A stretch of 64,000 nt of DNA from Escallonia rubra. Its lineage: Eukaryota > Streptophyta > Magnoliopsida > Escalloniales > Escalloniaceae. Within the stretch, counting starts at the first letter, position 1. Each line of letters opens with the position of its first letter. The position numbers and the translations under genes are program-made. Where the stretch lies: the NCBI GenBank assembly GCA_033065855.1, contig JAVXUO010002858.1:372001-436000 (forward strand), written 5' to 3'. The notes under the pieces are model-generated. The model saw only the letters and a list, made by a program, of their open reading frames with translations. It was not told the DNA's origin and did not search any database. This document shows positions 13,026 to 26,074 of the stretch, piece after piece.

Positions 13026-15017
13026 GAGGGAGGGGGTGGGGGATGTCAGAGCTAACGGTCCAGAGGAGGTGGAGGTGGCGTGACGAGCTAAGAAAGCGGA
13101 AAGAGTAAAGGAGGAGAAAGGTTGTTGGGACTTGGGGGTAAGGGTGACGCGATGACTTTTGCTTTCACGAAATGGCTCAAGGTTTGGTTACATTTTCGGT
13201 TTTGGATTCGTTGTTTTCTGAAAATTATTTGGGTTGCTCTGAGTCTGAAATGCCCTCTTCAAACTTCATTTTCACGCTTTGCTCCATTTGTGTAATGAAA
13301 ATTTATTGGTCGCTTTTTTGTAATTTTTCGCCAGAATTCCTTCATTTGAAAATTTTTACATTTTATAATCTCATAATTTATAAAATTTAATCTTTTTGAC
13401 AACTTTGGCAGACAAGTACTGTATTTTTTAACTATAAAGGTCAAGATATAAAAATAAACAATGAATTGCTAAAGAAAAAGACAAAAAATAGATAGTTAGG
13501 ATTAAAAAAGAAGGAGAGATATTCAAAAAAGTAGAAGAAAATGTGACTCAAAAATAAACTTGAACCGTAAGAGGCAGTTCTCCTGTAAACTTATTTGACA
13601 AATAACTTGTTTAGAGTGATTACTTTAAGTGAGATTTTATCCCTCAAATTCCATTTTCAAATCTCTTTTAAAATTTAACAATTTTACTTTGAACAAGTTT
13701 TGGCTCATACCCGGATTGTAAGAATAGTCATCCAACCTCATGTATAGAGACAATTGATAGTCGTAAAATGTTCTTGGTGACTTTTCTTCTAACACTTTCA
13801 GCGACAATTATTAGTAACATTTTTTTAGTGTCACTAAATAAAAGTCACTAAAAATATTTAGAGACGATTGATTGTCACTATATAGGGGTTAAGATGAAGA
13901 TTCTTCCAACCGAAGTAGCAGTCAAAAACTAAATTTCAAGTTAAAGTATCCCATCCAAAAACATTCTTAATTGCCGATTTAAGCGGCAAACGAGATCGTG
14001 AGTCAGTAAATTAAATTAAAGACCGAAAGTAACTACTTCCTGAAAAAAAAAACTTGCTATTATGAATCATGCACCGCATGGTATACAAGAGACCATCGAC
14101 CCAAAAGCATGAAATATTTCTCCAAAATGTAAGATATTGTTCAAGCTCGCAATATTCGCCGAGAGTTTAAGGAAGAAGAGGATACATGGAAGGTTTTCCA
14201 TGTTAAATGAAGTTGGCCAACTTGGTTAATTCATGTGTTTGGAAACGTACTTAATTGCTTTTATCACAGGGTTCTCGAATACAATGCATTTCCACTGCGG
14301 GGGAACACTCTGGTTTAACAGCTACTTGTGTCGTTTGTCAAAGAAGCAAGACTTTGGCACACCCATTATCTAGGTCTCTTGCAGACGCTTCCAATCCCCA
14401 CACAGCTCTGATCAAGCCTTTAAATGGCCTTCATAAAAGGTTTGCCAAAATATAATGGGTTTTGCTTTCTGTAGCAGTAATAATGAATAGGGGAGGACAG
14501 GCTGATGTAAATATTTCTGCAAAATTCACGATGAGAAGTGGAAATTCTTACTTATCTCCAAAGGGCTGGAAACTTCTTCTTCGGAGTAAATCAATCGAAA
14601 ATAGCATGCCTTTAGGCGCCATACTGAGAACTTTACTGAGAAAATAAAGTTGTTTTAAGTGTTGTATTAATTTTTGAAAGGAACTCTGGAAGCATGAGAA
14701 CTGAACCTGAAACAGAACAGTTCCTAGTTCCTACTGCATCATGCTATGGAAACAAAAACAGAAGTTGTTTCAGGAGAGTATTGCTAAAAGAGATGCATCA
14801 AATTCTGCTACAGATGAAAGCTAGGATGTTACTAATGGGTCTAGTTGTTGATCCTTCAGACGTTACAACCCTGGTTTATAACTTATGCTGGGAGCTAAAG
14901 CTGAAGAACTCAAGGTTCAGAAGATCTAAACAATTGGATGTCAACTGAATTTAAGCTCAAGCTTGAAAGCCTGAACAATGCCCATCTTCCTACACGAACA
15001 AGAAAGAAGCCGATCAC
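13026..15017. other. Intergenic region between the carboxypeptidase and DUF4050 genes, no gene recognised
   Basis: The first about 130 bp are the GA/GT-rich upstream region of the carboxypeptidase gene. Beyond that the DNA is AT-rich, with short open frames that match nothing known. Around 13750-13890 the motif GACAATTGATTGTC/GTCACTA recurs in both orientations, possibly remnants of a DNA transposon, but no complete ends were found. Confidence 0.4.
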
Positions 15018-18000
15018 CTAATCATACAACCCTTCATCGTGCCAGATATCAACCAAAAAGTCTACCATCTCCTGCAAAATTCCAAGATCAATCAAATTTG
15101 CGTTTAGCAGTAACCCAGAGATAAAAATAAGATCACTAACAGAGGGATTATCCACGAATCCGCAAGCACAATTTCTTGTTTCTCTGTTCCCATATCAGTT
15201 TTATATGTCGCATTCAAAACTCCACATGGACAACCAGTGCGGAGAGCAAGAGAGACAGGGTTCGTTTGATAAAATTATTTTTTTGGTTTTCATTTTTTAA
15301 AGAGCAGTTTTTTAAAGAGCAGCTCAAGTGGGTGTTTGATAACCCCCCCTTTTTATTTTGACTTTTTTTTTTGGTGGTTTGCGGTGGCGGTGGTGGGGTG
15401 CAGCGGTGGTGGCCGGTGGTGGCGGTGGTGGCCGGCGGCCGGAGGTGGCTGCCGGCAGTCGCCGGCGGTGGTCGCCAGCGGCCGGAGGCGGCTGCCGGCA
15501 GTCTCCGGCGGTGGTCGCCGGAGGCCGGAGGTGGCTGCCGGCGGCCGGAGGTGGCTGCCGGCAGTCTCCGGCGGTGGCTGCCGGCGGCCGGCGGTGGTCG
15601 CCTGAGGTGGCTGCCGGCGGTGGTCGCCGGCGGCCGGAGGTGGCTGCCGGCAGTTGGCAAGGTGGTTCTTAGGTGGCTGCCGGCGGTGGGAGGGTGGTGG
15701 TGGTGGTCTACTGAAAAAAAAAACCAGTTTCTGGAAAATATGATTGAGCACCATCTCTCTAACAATACTTTTTCATAAAACTCAGGTCGCATCACCCCTG
15801 CAGTTAATCACACACACGTACACACGCGCGTGCTGCAAGACATATGGACAATGGGCACATGTCCACACTTATACCTCATCAATTTTGTACGTAGATATAA
15901 ACTCATTCGACTCATGACGACTGCCATTCAGATGTAAGGACTCTTACAGGTAAAGGGATTCGCTCAGGGAAAGGGTCATGAGTTGAGAGCAAGTCTTCAT
16001 AAGTCATTGACCAGCTGCAAGAGAAATTTGAAGAGTTACGACCTCCATATCTAGTTCTGAGTTAAATGAGAGTTCAGTAAAAAAGCTACAGAGATTATTA
16101 TGTTGTTGTCATGCTCACATGCCAACTGGAGAAAAACATGTTTCTAAGAACAGGGCTTTATGGAAAATAGCTTTGCTTTCGTTTAGTAAGTAAGATAATT
16201 GTAATTTCAATTCCCATACAGCCAAGTAAAATGTGTGCTCAAACAATATGCAGAGTTCATGACCAAGAAATGGGTTCTTGGGGAATCACAGACATATAAG
16301 GCCTGTCACTCAGAGGTAATCAGGCTTGTAAACATATAGGACTTGCAAGCGAAGGATCGACGACCACAGCTTTATTCACGTTGCTTCTCCATGTTGATTG
16401 TGTATCACAAACTCACAATCAATCTCCAATCGGCCTCGTTCATTGGTGGAGATGGCTACTGGATCCAAATCCAAGTCTCCACGCCTCAAAGCCGTATAAT
16501 GGGAGGAGGGAGGGAGAGGGAGAGGGAGAGAGAGAGAGAGAGAAGGGGCAGCTGTTTGCCTCTCTTGTGACACCACTAATACGAGGATAGGGTTTATAGT
16601 GTCCTTATATAACAACAGAAAACCCCTTGCTAACAAATATGCCATCTTCGTAATTTACCCTGTTCCATGGGTCAACCAACATGGATGGTAATATTAGGGT
16701 CAACCCAAAGGGACCCAAATGCTAACACAGCCTATGGTGCATAACTCTTAAATCTGACGTGCAACGCAGGACCTTAGCCAGTACGCATAGGCCAGCAACA
16801 TGACTCAAATAAGTTGCTTGATACAGGCCAAACCCAAGCGAGATTCCCTAGGTTTCTCAATGAATTTCAGTACAAGAGTCTAAACAAAACCTCAAACACT
16901 CATAAATTGCTCTAATTTTTCTCCATGGGCCCAGAAAGAGTCGCAAGGAATTTCTCCGATTTACGCTTTTCTAATCTTTCAACGCAGTATAGGAATACAG
17001 TGATGGTAAATTAAGGATGGGGTTTTGTAAAAGTTATTTGTTGCAAAAGCTGAAGTTCGTCACTAGCAACAAAATTTTACTGGGTTCGGAAATGGGGTTT
17101 TGTAAAAAATATTTGTGGATTTAGCCCTACATGTTTTAATACGGACAAAGTCACGATGTGGTTTCCACTCACATAAAGTAAATTTCTTAAAATTTGGAGA
17201 TAATGTTGAAGTTTCTTAGCAATGCTAATAGATAAAATAAACGTTAAGATAAATCTTTTGTTTCTATATCCTCATAGAATTGAAGAAAATCCAAGCAGGT
17301 AATGTAGCTTAAGGTGTACGTCTAGTTTTACAACATTGGAGGACGCATCAGTATCTGGTAGGAGATACCTTGCATAACGGCCCTCTTTATAAGAACCCAA
17401 AATTTTCTAACAGATCTTTCCTTTAGGTGAAATATAATGTGCATGGTCTCATGAAGAAGGCAGAAGATATCAAGGGTAAGGCTACTGCTTCTACTACAGC
17501 ACATAGACCACTTCCGAGTACCTAAAAGAATATAACATTATTGCAATGGCAGCTTTTAATGGTACTCAGGAGAAACTTTAGGAAGAGGGATGTACCTTAT
17601 AATTGGATCTTTTTGCATCCTGTTCGACCTTTGAGATTGATCTCCAATCCATTTTCTTCTGCTTTCGTGCCAGGCAATTGCAGCTACATGCACACAAAAA
17701 TACATTTGGACATTCACGTGAAAGCCTAATCTTCCCCAGGAAATTTAACACCTTCTATATTAAATGGTAACCCTGGTCCTTTCCACGCATTTTCCATGGA
17801 CGGTAACATTCAGCCCCATTTTATACATCTATGTCACGGTTGGAAACTTGATATATGGGGCACACTTATACTCGTGATGCCGATGACTTACCATGTCAGG
17901 CAAACATTTTATACTCCGGGGTAATTTTTAGTGGTCTCTCTAAATGCTGACATGTCATAGTAGCTTTAGTAGTCTCTCAAAGACGTTAAATGCTGGATCA

Positions 18001-18887
18001 AGATCAGCGCAATTGTCATCATGGTGCCAGTTAAGTTATGCAATTGCTGAGAACTAAAGTTGTAGATTTAGAACTCCTTTGCCTTCTATAGAAAGGGCTT
18101 CACCAATATCCTACACTAGAAAGTAAGACATAATTTTATTCTTTTAGAACTACATCAAATTTTTTATGTTCATATACTGAAGGCAAGTGTTAAAATTAGA
18201 AAGAATATTTAACGCTGCTGCCGTAGCGTTAATCTGTGCCTGAAATAACTGCAGCCAATTTTAGCTTCTCATGGAGAAGCAAATGCGGCTTTCCATAGTC
18301 ACGTCAAGAGGCCTCGTAATAAATGTCTTGATTTGACAGGTAAGAGGCTGGGAATATATTTGCTCCCACAGAAAACTTTCTCCTGGTCATCTTACATCAT
18401 AGCCATTGTGCTTTAGCAGAAGACGTAGTTGCTACTCAGACAAAAATTAACTCAGAGCTATAACATAGGCATATAAGTAGAAATCTACATAAGAACCACT
18501 CTCATTAAGAGTAGCTTTTGATTTCACCTTCTTTTGTCAGTGCACGAACTTTAAACTCCTTCCCAAAATCATTGTGGAATCAAGTAATTATATGTTGACT
18601 AACATATAAATATCCAAGAAAATTACGCTGAAAATGCATCACTAACTGTCTGAAAGCACTCTAAAGTTGTAGATACTAGCCATAAACTTGATAAGTTCAC
18701 CAACTGCATAGATGAAACCAATGATGCTCAGTCTCTTATAACAAATTTTTAAATACTCACCATGGTTAGTATATACATGAGTACTTCCATTATTTTCTGC
18801 AGGCTTTTTCGCTTCATTGCCAGATGGCAAACGTTCTAAAGGTCTCTTCTCGCTGTGACGTGAGCTTCCAGTATTGACTTCCATCAT
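15018..18887 (-). CDS. Gag1-like clamp (DUF4050) domain protein, 111 aa, four coding exons
   Basis: Coding exons in gene order are 18761-18887 (the exon extends upstream to 18894), 17596-17683, 15948-16014 and 15018-15071. All junctions are GT-AG, and the phases join to 112 codons including TAG. The N-terminal 40 residues are polar and probably disordered (SSRHSEKRPLERLPSGNEAKK). The conserved plant DUF4050 core then follows: NHAAIAWHESRRKWIGD (residues 41-57), DPIISWSMTYEDLLST (about 68-83), the proline-rich PFPERIPLP, and the C-terminal signature EMVDFLVDIWHDEGLYD. The domain takes its name from a yeast protein; I know of no established role in plants, so function is left open. The chosen start is the first of two adjacent Met codons just after the acceptor at 18895. 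The last intron contains a GC-rich minisatellite. The upstream 5' UTR probably lies far away (see 31471-31563). Identification rests on remembered family motifs and on the perfect phase closure. Confidence 0.85.
15366..15710. repeat. GC-rich minisatellite (GGTGGCTGCCGG-type) in the last DUF4050 intron
   Basis: About 345 bp consist of permuted short units such as GGTGGCTGCCGGC, GGCCGGAGGTGG and AGTCTCCGGCGGTGG. It is open in several frames on both strands only because the repeat lacks stops, so the long frames are not genes. AT-rich flanks (GTTTGATAAAATTATTTTTT on the left, an A run then CCAGTTTCTGG on the right) suggest the array is the core of a small non-autonomous transposon at about 15255-15790, but clean terminal repeats were not found. 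Confidence 0.75.
16502..16544. repeat. GA microsatellite
   Basis: An AG-rich run passes from GGGAGGGAGAGG into pure GAGAGA, inside the second DUF4050 intron. Open frames over it (16343-16645) look protein-like for a short stretch but have no conserved family and lie within the intron. Confidence 0.85.
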
Positions 18888-19547
18888 ATTTGGACTGAAA
18901 AATCATTCCCTCTTGGTGTGACAGTAATTATCAACAGGTTTCTCTTTACAAGTGATATCTAGGTTGACACTAGGCGCAACTACTTGAAATGTAGCTACTC
19001 GTTTGATTGAAGTATTTATCTGCACAGAATAGATTCTCAGTTATGAACAGTCACAAGATAAAGGATTATGCACATATATCAAAGTGGATGCAAAGCAGAT
19101 ACGATATCTAAATGGCTATAAAGTGTTAAAATAAATGACAAAGTCTTTAAACTCTTAGTGAACACTTGATGATACTGCATGACAGCCCTGGATATTACTA
19201 GCTTTAACTCTGAAATCAAAGCTTAAAAGAAGTGTACCAAGACCTATCCAAAAATAAAATGATAATACTTAATGCTACACTGATATTGGAGTCGAGAAAA
19301 AGTTTAAGTTGATGCTACTTCCAAACTCCTGTTAATAGGTTTTAGCTTTTTCATCAGCAAATAGCTCTTCATCTTCGTTGTACTTTCAGTCTAGTCTAAA
19401 ATCCAAATTAAACAGCACCAAAGTCAATTTTCTGAGTCAATCCATATCCATGTCCAGATATATTTCAGGAATCATCCATAATAAGTGAAGTGTAGAACAA
19501 ACAAAGGTCTTCTAAGAACGAGACCTCATCTTGTGTCACTTCCTAAG

Positions 19548-20830
19548 TTTTGTGACCACATGGTATACTTTAAATCGCGCCACCTCAACTCCTGGAGTTT
19601 TAGACATTTACTTTATTAATTATCCGAAGGTATAATAAGGCTCAAAAAGTTAAATCCGTATAAAACATGGAAAGCAAATGAAAATCTTCTAAAAATCTAC
19701 TTTAGTAACATTCTGATATATTAGGTCTTAAATTTGACTATTAACACCTCTAAACACTCCAAAACAAGGACATAAACTCCTACAAATATAAAACAGAAAT
19801 CTTAACTTAAAATATAATTTCATTGCACTTTGGAAGTTTAAAGATTCACTTAACCAATATACTAAACTATTAGGACTTGATTTTCCCAATAAAAACCAAA
19901 ACACTCAAAGAAAGACATAAGGTCCTAAATTACGGAAAAAGGAAAATACTCCATAATAGTTAAGAGTAAAATAGTATACTTTCACCTCGGACCATCTTTG
20001 TAATTCTCTAAGTGGTTCTTTTGTGGTTAAACTTTGGAGGTTTTATGTTTTCTTGCAAGTCCAGAGCACTTTATTGGTGCTTTAGACCTTTTTCTTTAAG
20101 CCAGTACTCTCATGTTGCCTCCCCGCTGGGGTTTCTGCAATACAATCACTACTTATAGCAAAAATACTTGAGTATTGAAATAGTCACTTAAGCATTTCAA
20201 AGATCCACTAAACCAATAATAAACTATTAGGATTTAATTTCAAACATTAGCACCACAAACACCCAAGGAAGGACGTATTAAAATTAGCATATCCACCCAC
20301 AAATTGGAACACATGGTGAAATTGTATAAATTCACAAATTAGCATGTCCACTTAAGCACTATATTGATCTTCTCTTAAGCTTTAAATTGGGACATATGGT
20401 GTACTTCAAAATTGTGCTACCTCAATGCTTAAATTTTTCTTTACTTGATTTACTAAAATTTGCCGCTACACTAGAAAATAATCTAGCTTTAAATTGCGAC
20501 AACTGGTATAATTATACTTGTGCCACCTCAATACTCTAGATAAACATTTCATTTATTAAACTTTACAGGTATAATAATGGCATAATTTCTACTCCCATAA
20601 AGCATGGAAAGCAAATGCAATCCTTAAAACTCTTCTAATGTACTAAAATGTTACGTCTTAGTTTTGATTGTTAACACCTCGAAAACCCTCAAAAACCATG
20701 ACATAAACTCCTACAACTTAAGTACATTAACTTCATACTTAACGACATATTGTAATTTGAAAGACTTTATTTTCACTTACGTAATATGTTGCACTATTAA
20801 GACGTAATTTTAACTCTTAACACCTTCTTA
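19548..20830. repeat. Diverged direct repeats, about 930 bp apart
   Basis: The segment from about 19560 (GTATACTTTAAATCGCGCCACCTC, then AAAGCATGG...AGCAAATG, TTAACACCTC, ACATAAACTCCTACAA) recurs from about 20490 with the same order of landmarks (TTTAAATTGCGACAACTGG, AAAGCATGGAAAGCAAATGC, TTAACACCTCGAAAACCC, ACATAAACTCCTACAA). Partial third and fourth copies lie at about 19850-19950, 20190-20290 and 20390-20450. There is no coding potential. The source family is not recognised. Confidence 0.6.
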
Positions 20831-21054
20831 TCACGATCAAATGGGGAACATATTATTCTGCAAGTCTATAAAATTGCTTCCTCACATATCATTTGACATC
20901 TAATATCTACCGTGTTTATAAATTTAGTAATCTATTTGAGCTTAAGTTTAAGCCACCATTTCTCTTTAATGATCATTATAAACCTATATCAAATAACATG
21001 GTACATAACAAATCGACTATACTTATTAGTCCTATTATTTTGTATACTCTACAT

Positions 21055-21724
21055 AGCTATTAAAGGCGCAGGCGCACCTAAGACGTGAAGGGTCCCTGGA
21101 GCCTAGGGGCAAGGTGCAGGCGGGCGCCTTTTCGAAGTGAGGCGCAAAATAAAAACAAAAAAAAGATTTGTGCATTAAACCAATAAAATCACGTAAAAAA
21201 TTTAGAACATGACAATTTAACAAATTTTGAACACAAGAAAAAGTTTTGGATCCAATGAGAAGTAGTTGATCCTAAGTGAATATGAGAACGCCATCCTCGT
21301 CGTATGTAACAATGTTTTCCTCAAAAGGACATCATAAGCTCCAAGTCTGGTAGAGATTCCTCCTCAATTTCATCTTCTTTGTCTACAAGGGTGAACTGAA
21401 GGAATAGATTTACTTAAAAAAGAGTAACAATTGAAGGCGGGACACTAGCACAATGAACAACAATACGACAATCGATTGATTAGGGATTTGGGATTTTAGG
21501 TTTTTTGGTGGTTTAGATATTGATTTATTATGTTATGAAATAAAGAATAAAAAATAATGAACGGTTGAGATGATATCATGATGCAAAAATCAAAATTTAG
21601 GATTTTTGGGCTTTTCTTTGCACCTCCACCGCAGCCTTGCGCCTAGGCGCGCAAGGCGTGCGCCTTTTTGAAGGGGTTGCACCCTTGCTTGCGCCTCGCG
21701 CCTAGGCGCGCCTTTGATAACACT
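21055..21724. mobile_element. Non-autonomous DNA transposon with GGCGC-rich inverted ends
   Basis: The left end reads AGCTATTAAAGGCGCAGGCG. The reverse complement of the right end reads AGTGTTATCAAAGGCGCGCC, giving imperfect terminal inverted repeats that carry several GCGCC/GGCGC blocks. The interior is AT-rich and non-coding. Plant elements beginning AGTGTTATCAAAGGCGC are usually hAT-like; I saw no matching 8-bp target duplication, so the superfamily is an inference. Confidence 0.6.
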
Positions 21725-24700
21725 GATCCTCTAACAGTATACAAGATCTTCTGCAATGTTCTTATAAAAATGACAAACAAATCAAGGTTCAACTACATTG
21801 GTTCGATCATAGCTTCCTCTACCTGCAGGGATGAATAGCTTATTACGGATGGTGCAATAGTCGAGATATATCGTGCACAAGGAAGAGCGAAATTCAAGGT
21901 TATCACAGACTTTTAATGAGATAAAAAGTTGCCAAAGCTATTATTTTGGGGAGATATATAGGTACTTTTGCCACCTAAGCATGTTAGGATCAAAAGAATT
22001 TTGTTAATCCTTACATATGCCTTTTACATGTATTTCGCAATATTTCAAAAGTATTTGTGGCTAAAACTATTTTTTGGCTACACATAATTTTGTGGCAAAT
22101 ACTAATGGAAGGAGTCAAAATGGATGTTTGAGTGGCGGCACCTTTTTTAAAATCAATTCTAATTTTGCTTAGTATCTGACCCCATCTTTTGCAAGTGGTG
22201 CTGCTTTCCAGTTGGATAAATATGGAGCCAATAATAATCAATTGCTACTACACAGTAGAAAAAGAAGCTTGAAGAAGGAAATGTCTAGGGACGGTAGATC
22301 ATTGATTCAACGTCCTCACAACATGGATTTTTGAGCAATTGAACAAAGACATGCATGAAAACACTCATTATCAGTTGGTCATTGTGCTAAACTTATTTAG
22401 GCTAAAGAGAATCGATATATATTAAGAAAGAGACAATTAGAAGACAACACCTATAATGACTTTTGTCTAGCTATTAGTTCCCGAAAACTCCTCTAAATTT
22501 AAAGATTGACAATTTATATAAACACTCAAAATTTAAAAGGCTTGAATTCCATGGAAGGTGTTGACGTTTCAAACCAAATACTTTGGTCGATCATCGCATT
22601 TGCTTTTGGAAGTACTTCATGGCTTTTTAAAATTTATTTGCTGCCTAAACCGAGACTTTGTTCCTATTTTTTGAGACATTAGAAAGGAAGGATGCGTAAA
22701 CAAATGAAAGTGATACGTAAATAGCGCCATCTTTTGACTCACAGTATAATTGTATTTTACAATTTAGCTCCCGTTGGCGCTTGTTAACACCATCGTCATT
22801 CTATTATTCAAAGTACTAAGCCAATATTCATTTCAAGTGCTACTTGAAGACATAAGAAAAAGTTGAAGGCAAATATCCACGAACGACACTATCAGAATCT
22901 AGTCAATTCTTTTCAACGTACAATTCAAAGGAATTAAAGGCATTCATACATATGCAAATATTCCATCCAGTTGCATGACAATCTACTCAAGCCTTCAATC
23001 TTAGTACCGTAATGAGATGATACGATGTAAATCTGTTTATCATGTTGCTATGGTGATAATACGTGATGAGAATAACAGGGGACTATTTTACATTCCGACA
23101 TTAAAAAGAAAAACCAAACTTTCGGTGGCAAGAACAAAAGCCTTATCACTAATGTGCAGGAGCTAACTATGCCTCAGAAAGGCTACATTTTGGACCATTG
23201 ATGGAGCCAAATAGTTGAGTCATGATGGGTTCTTAAATACGTGAGAAAGGAGCAACCCCAACTAATATCTATGACCAATGCTCCAGTTCTGCACAAATTT
23301 GTGGGTAATGGGAGTAGCATAAGTGAGAGAATATTTGGTATTTTACTTATGTTAGTCGTTTGATACTAATCTTTTTCTTTATAGCTGAACACAACCCTTT
23401 CCAAGACAATATCTCTCTTACAAACAATTGTACTTTTAGCGAAGGTGGGTATACTTTTCATGAGATGTGAACCTTTTTGCCTTGTGTTATGTCTGCTTAA
23501 TGCAGGTTTTGGAATTTAACAATAAATCATCAACTGGCCCAAGCTTGGTTCTGCTTCCTAGGCTAGTACAGTATGATAGTAAATAAGTAAATTATTCTTT
23601 ACTTCACTTGTAAAAAGATGAAACATAGTACAATAATGACATTTCCACCGAGATTCCTTTGTAAAATTTTCTCACTTATCATGCTAAGAGCAAGTTACAT
23701 TGTTAGCCGAGCAATATGAGTTATCAAAATCAATTCGCATAGGAGTATCACTTACAGCAGTGGTAACTCAATATTTTATTCAAGTGAGGAGTTCGGCCCT
23801 TAATTCATCATTTGAGCTTAATGACATCCCAACTTCTCATGGCAACTTGCTTTTAGAATTTCTTTTTAACTTCAAAAACACCATCCTATTTTTTCTATGT
23901 GCAGATCTGCATGCAATTCTCAGTAAACACCTGCTTTCTTCATGGATTTGCGAACAGCATTTTTGGGTGGGATTCTCAAACTCAGCTTTGCATATTTGCG
24001 ACTGAGCGAATGGATATTAAGCCACATTTAACAAACAATGGACAGAATATCCAATGATATCATATCGGTGAAAACCCTGTCTGCGTGGAAAGCAGGCATT
24101 AAGCAGCAAACGTAGGGAGTTATTAAGTCATGCTAGTTCTTTCTTAATGGCTGTTGGTGTTTTCATCCTTCAAAATTTCATAGTCTTCCATAATCTCTTT
24201 TATTTAACATCTGAAGCTACACTACTTTTCTATTGCTTATTAAGGGACCTATAGACTCGTCGCGAACATTAGCTTCATGGATTGGCACTTAGCTTATGTT
24301 GCAGTTAACTACTTAATAGCATCTGAGAGTAAGAGATCAAGCTCATTCTTATATTCTTCAAAAGCTTATAAAGGTCTGCAATGTCAGGGTACCATGTGCA
24401 AGCACAGATCTATCTATTCACAAAAAGACACTCGAAACTGAATTTCAAAAGAAGAGAGCCTTAGGGGACCCCTATATAAAAGGGGTAGGACTCTTGAGTT
24501 CCAGTGGGGCTCATGGGTTGCTTTGGAAAATTAGAACTTATATATCATTCATTAAAGTATAAATGATGATAACTGAAATCATCAAAGGTATATCTGTGCC
24601 ATACCCGCCAATCTTATAACAACTCCAACAGTGCAACCTCCAGTGGTAGCTGTTGCATTCTATTTCGGGACAATAGGGCCAAGCAGACCCTCACTCTTGC

Positions 24701-25183
24701 ACTGAATTGGGGATTTTATGGAAAAACATTATGGGTTACTCTTGGACTTGTCTTGAAAATAAGCCCAGCAACCTCAACATATTTAAACCCTTAATTCCTT
24801 TCCTCCACGTGGTTCAAACACCAAGCAATTAATTTTTGAAACCATCACTTCTTTGTCAGTACTTATTCGACCAAAAGAATGCCACTAGTAGAACGCAGAC
24901 CCAAATTTAGTAAAACAAGGCCCTAATCTTTGTTAAATAACATGATGGAAAAGAAACTAAAAGACATGGTATAAGGAAAACAATTTAAAGGGTTTGGTAA
25001 TTTTGTGTTTCTATGGAGTCTATACACACATCCATATCCCAACTATCAACTATCAACTTTTAAGCTATAGAAATCACCTGAAAATCCCCGATGATTCCAA
25101 AATTCCTAATTTTAAGTCACAAGAATCATGTACATTGCATCTCTAGGAATTCCACATCTTAAAACAATGATCCAATACATTTA
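21725..25183. other. AT-rich non-coding stretch, no gene recognised
   Basis: No exon with consistent splice sites, no RNA gene and no complete mobile element was identified. If the non-coding first exon near 31.5 kb belongs to the DUF4050 gene, this stretch would be part of its long 5' UTR intron. Confidence 0.4.
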
Positions 25184-25700
25184 TGTTAAATTCCAGGGTT
25201 CCAAACAGCTGTTTAAAGTTCGTTTTTGTCGTCCTCAGCAAGCTGCAGCGGTGATGGATGCAAAGGCAAAGGCTACCTCAACGGTTACTTCAACTGTTGA
25301 TGCTTAAGTTTGGGAGATAGCTAAACAATGGCGTCCTGCCTAAACGAAGTTGTTTACCTCTAGTTAGACAAAGATTGACCAGTAAATTGCTATGACCAAG
25401 AGAAGCTGAGTTGGCAACTTCTTACGGGCTTGGTCTGCCACGCAGTAGATGACGTGGTATTGTCCCTGGGGAATTCCACATTTCTTTTTAAATTTCTGTT
25501 TGTAATTTCGTTTGTTATTCTTTTCAAAATGCAGTTATAAAAGGAGAGATGCAAGGGTGCATGTAACATGCTTTTGGAAATGAAATGAAGTTCTTCTTAC
25601 CTCCATTCTGTCTTATCTGAACTCATCTTTCTCTTTCTCTTTTAATCATTAAAACCAAATCCCCCATTGTTATCGTCGCATCCCCCTGAGACACACTACA
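25184..25700 (+). repeat. 5' LTR of the gypsy element
   Basis: It aligns along its whole length to 30612-31136. Shared blocks include CTCAGCAAGCTGCAGC, ATGACCAAGAGAAGCTGAGT, TTGGCAACTTCTTACGGGCT and TGTAACATGCTTTTGGAAAT. A TATA-like TTATAAAAGG lies near 25545. Confidence 0.88.
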
Positions 25701-26074
25701 TTTGCATCGTCAGAGCACTGTTGATCCTGTTATAATACTATGCCGAGATCTTCAAAACAAATATTGAAACAGCATTGTCTGGTTCTTTGGATGGACTGGA
25801 AAGAAGGTTTGAGTCATATCATCTTCAATTTAACTCCATGGGTGCTACCTTGAGTCATTTACAGAGAGCATATTCTGATCTCAAGTTAAGCTCTTGTGTA
25901 AACTAAACCTCAATTGGATGTGGCTGGAGACATTGTAGGACTAATCACCTGCTGCAACAGCAGTTCACTAAAGCACCATCACCACAGCATCATCAACAAG
26001 GTGTAGATAATTCAATTCCTAAACCACCTAAACTGAATTGTCCTCGATTTAATGGAGAAAATCCTAGGGGTTGG

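Noticed and set aside
15120..15240. Exon-like TGCPCGVLNATYKTDMGTEK with a GTTAGT donor on the minus strand
   Set aside because: No credible acceptor in front of it, and IPLP joins directly to EMVDFLVDIW in the family; treated as intron.
15214..15795. A 193-codon minus-strand frame and three overlapping plus-strand frames of 89-135 codons
   Set aside because: All read through the same GC-rich minisatellite in several frames on both strands; low complexity, no start context, and it sits inside an intron of the DUF4050 gene.
15740..15795. Exon-like MRPEFYEKVLLERW with an upstream CTGCAG acceptor on the minus strand
   Set aside because: The frame runs straight into the minisatellite with no donor, and including it would break the perfect phase of the DUF4050 gene.
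16376..16645. Minus-strand frame containing a protein-like stretch (ALRRGDLDLDPVAISTNER)
   Set aside because: I first considered it an exon of the minus-strand gene. The DUF4050 exons join in phase without it, the upstream part is a CT repeat, and no family matches.
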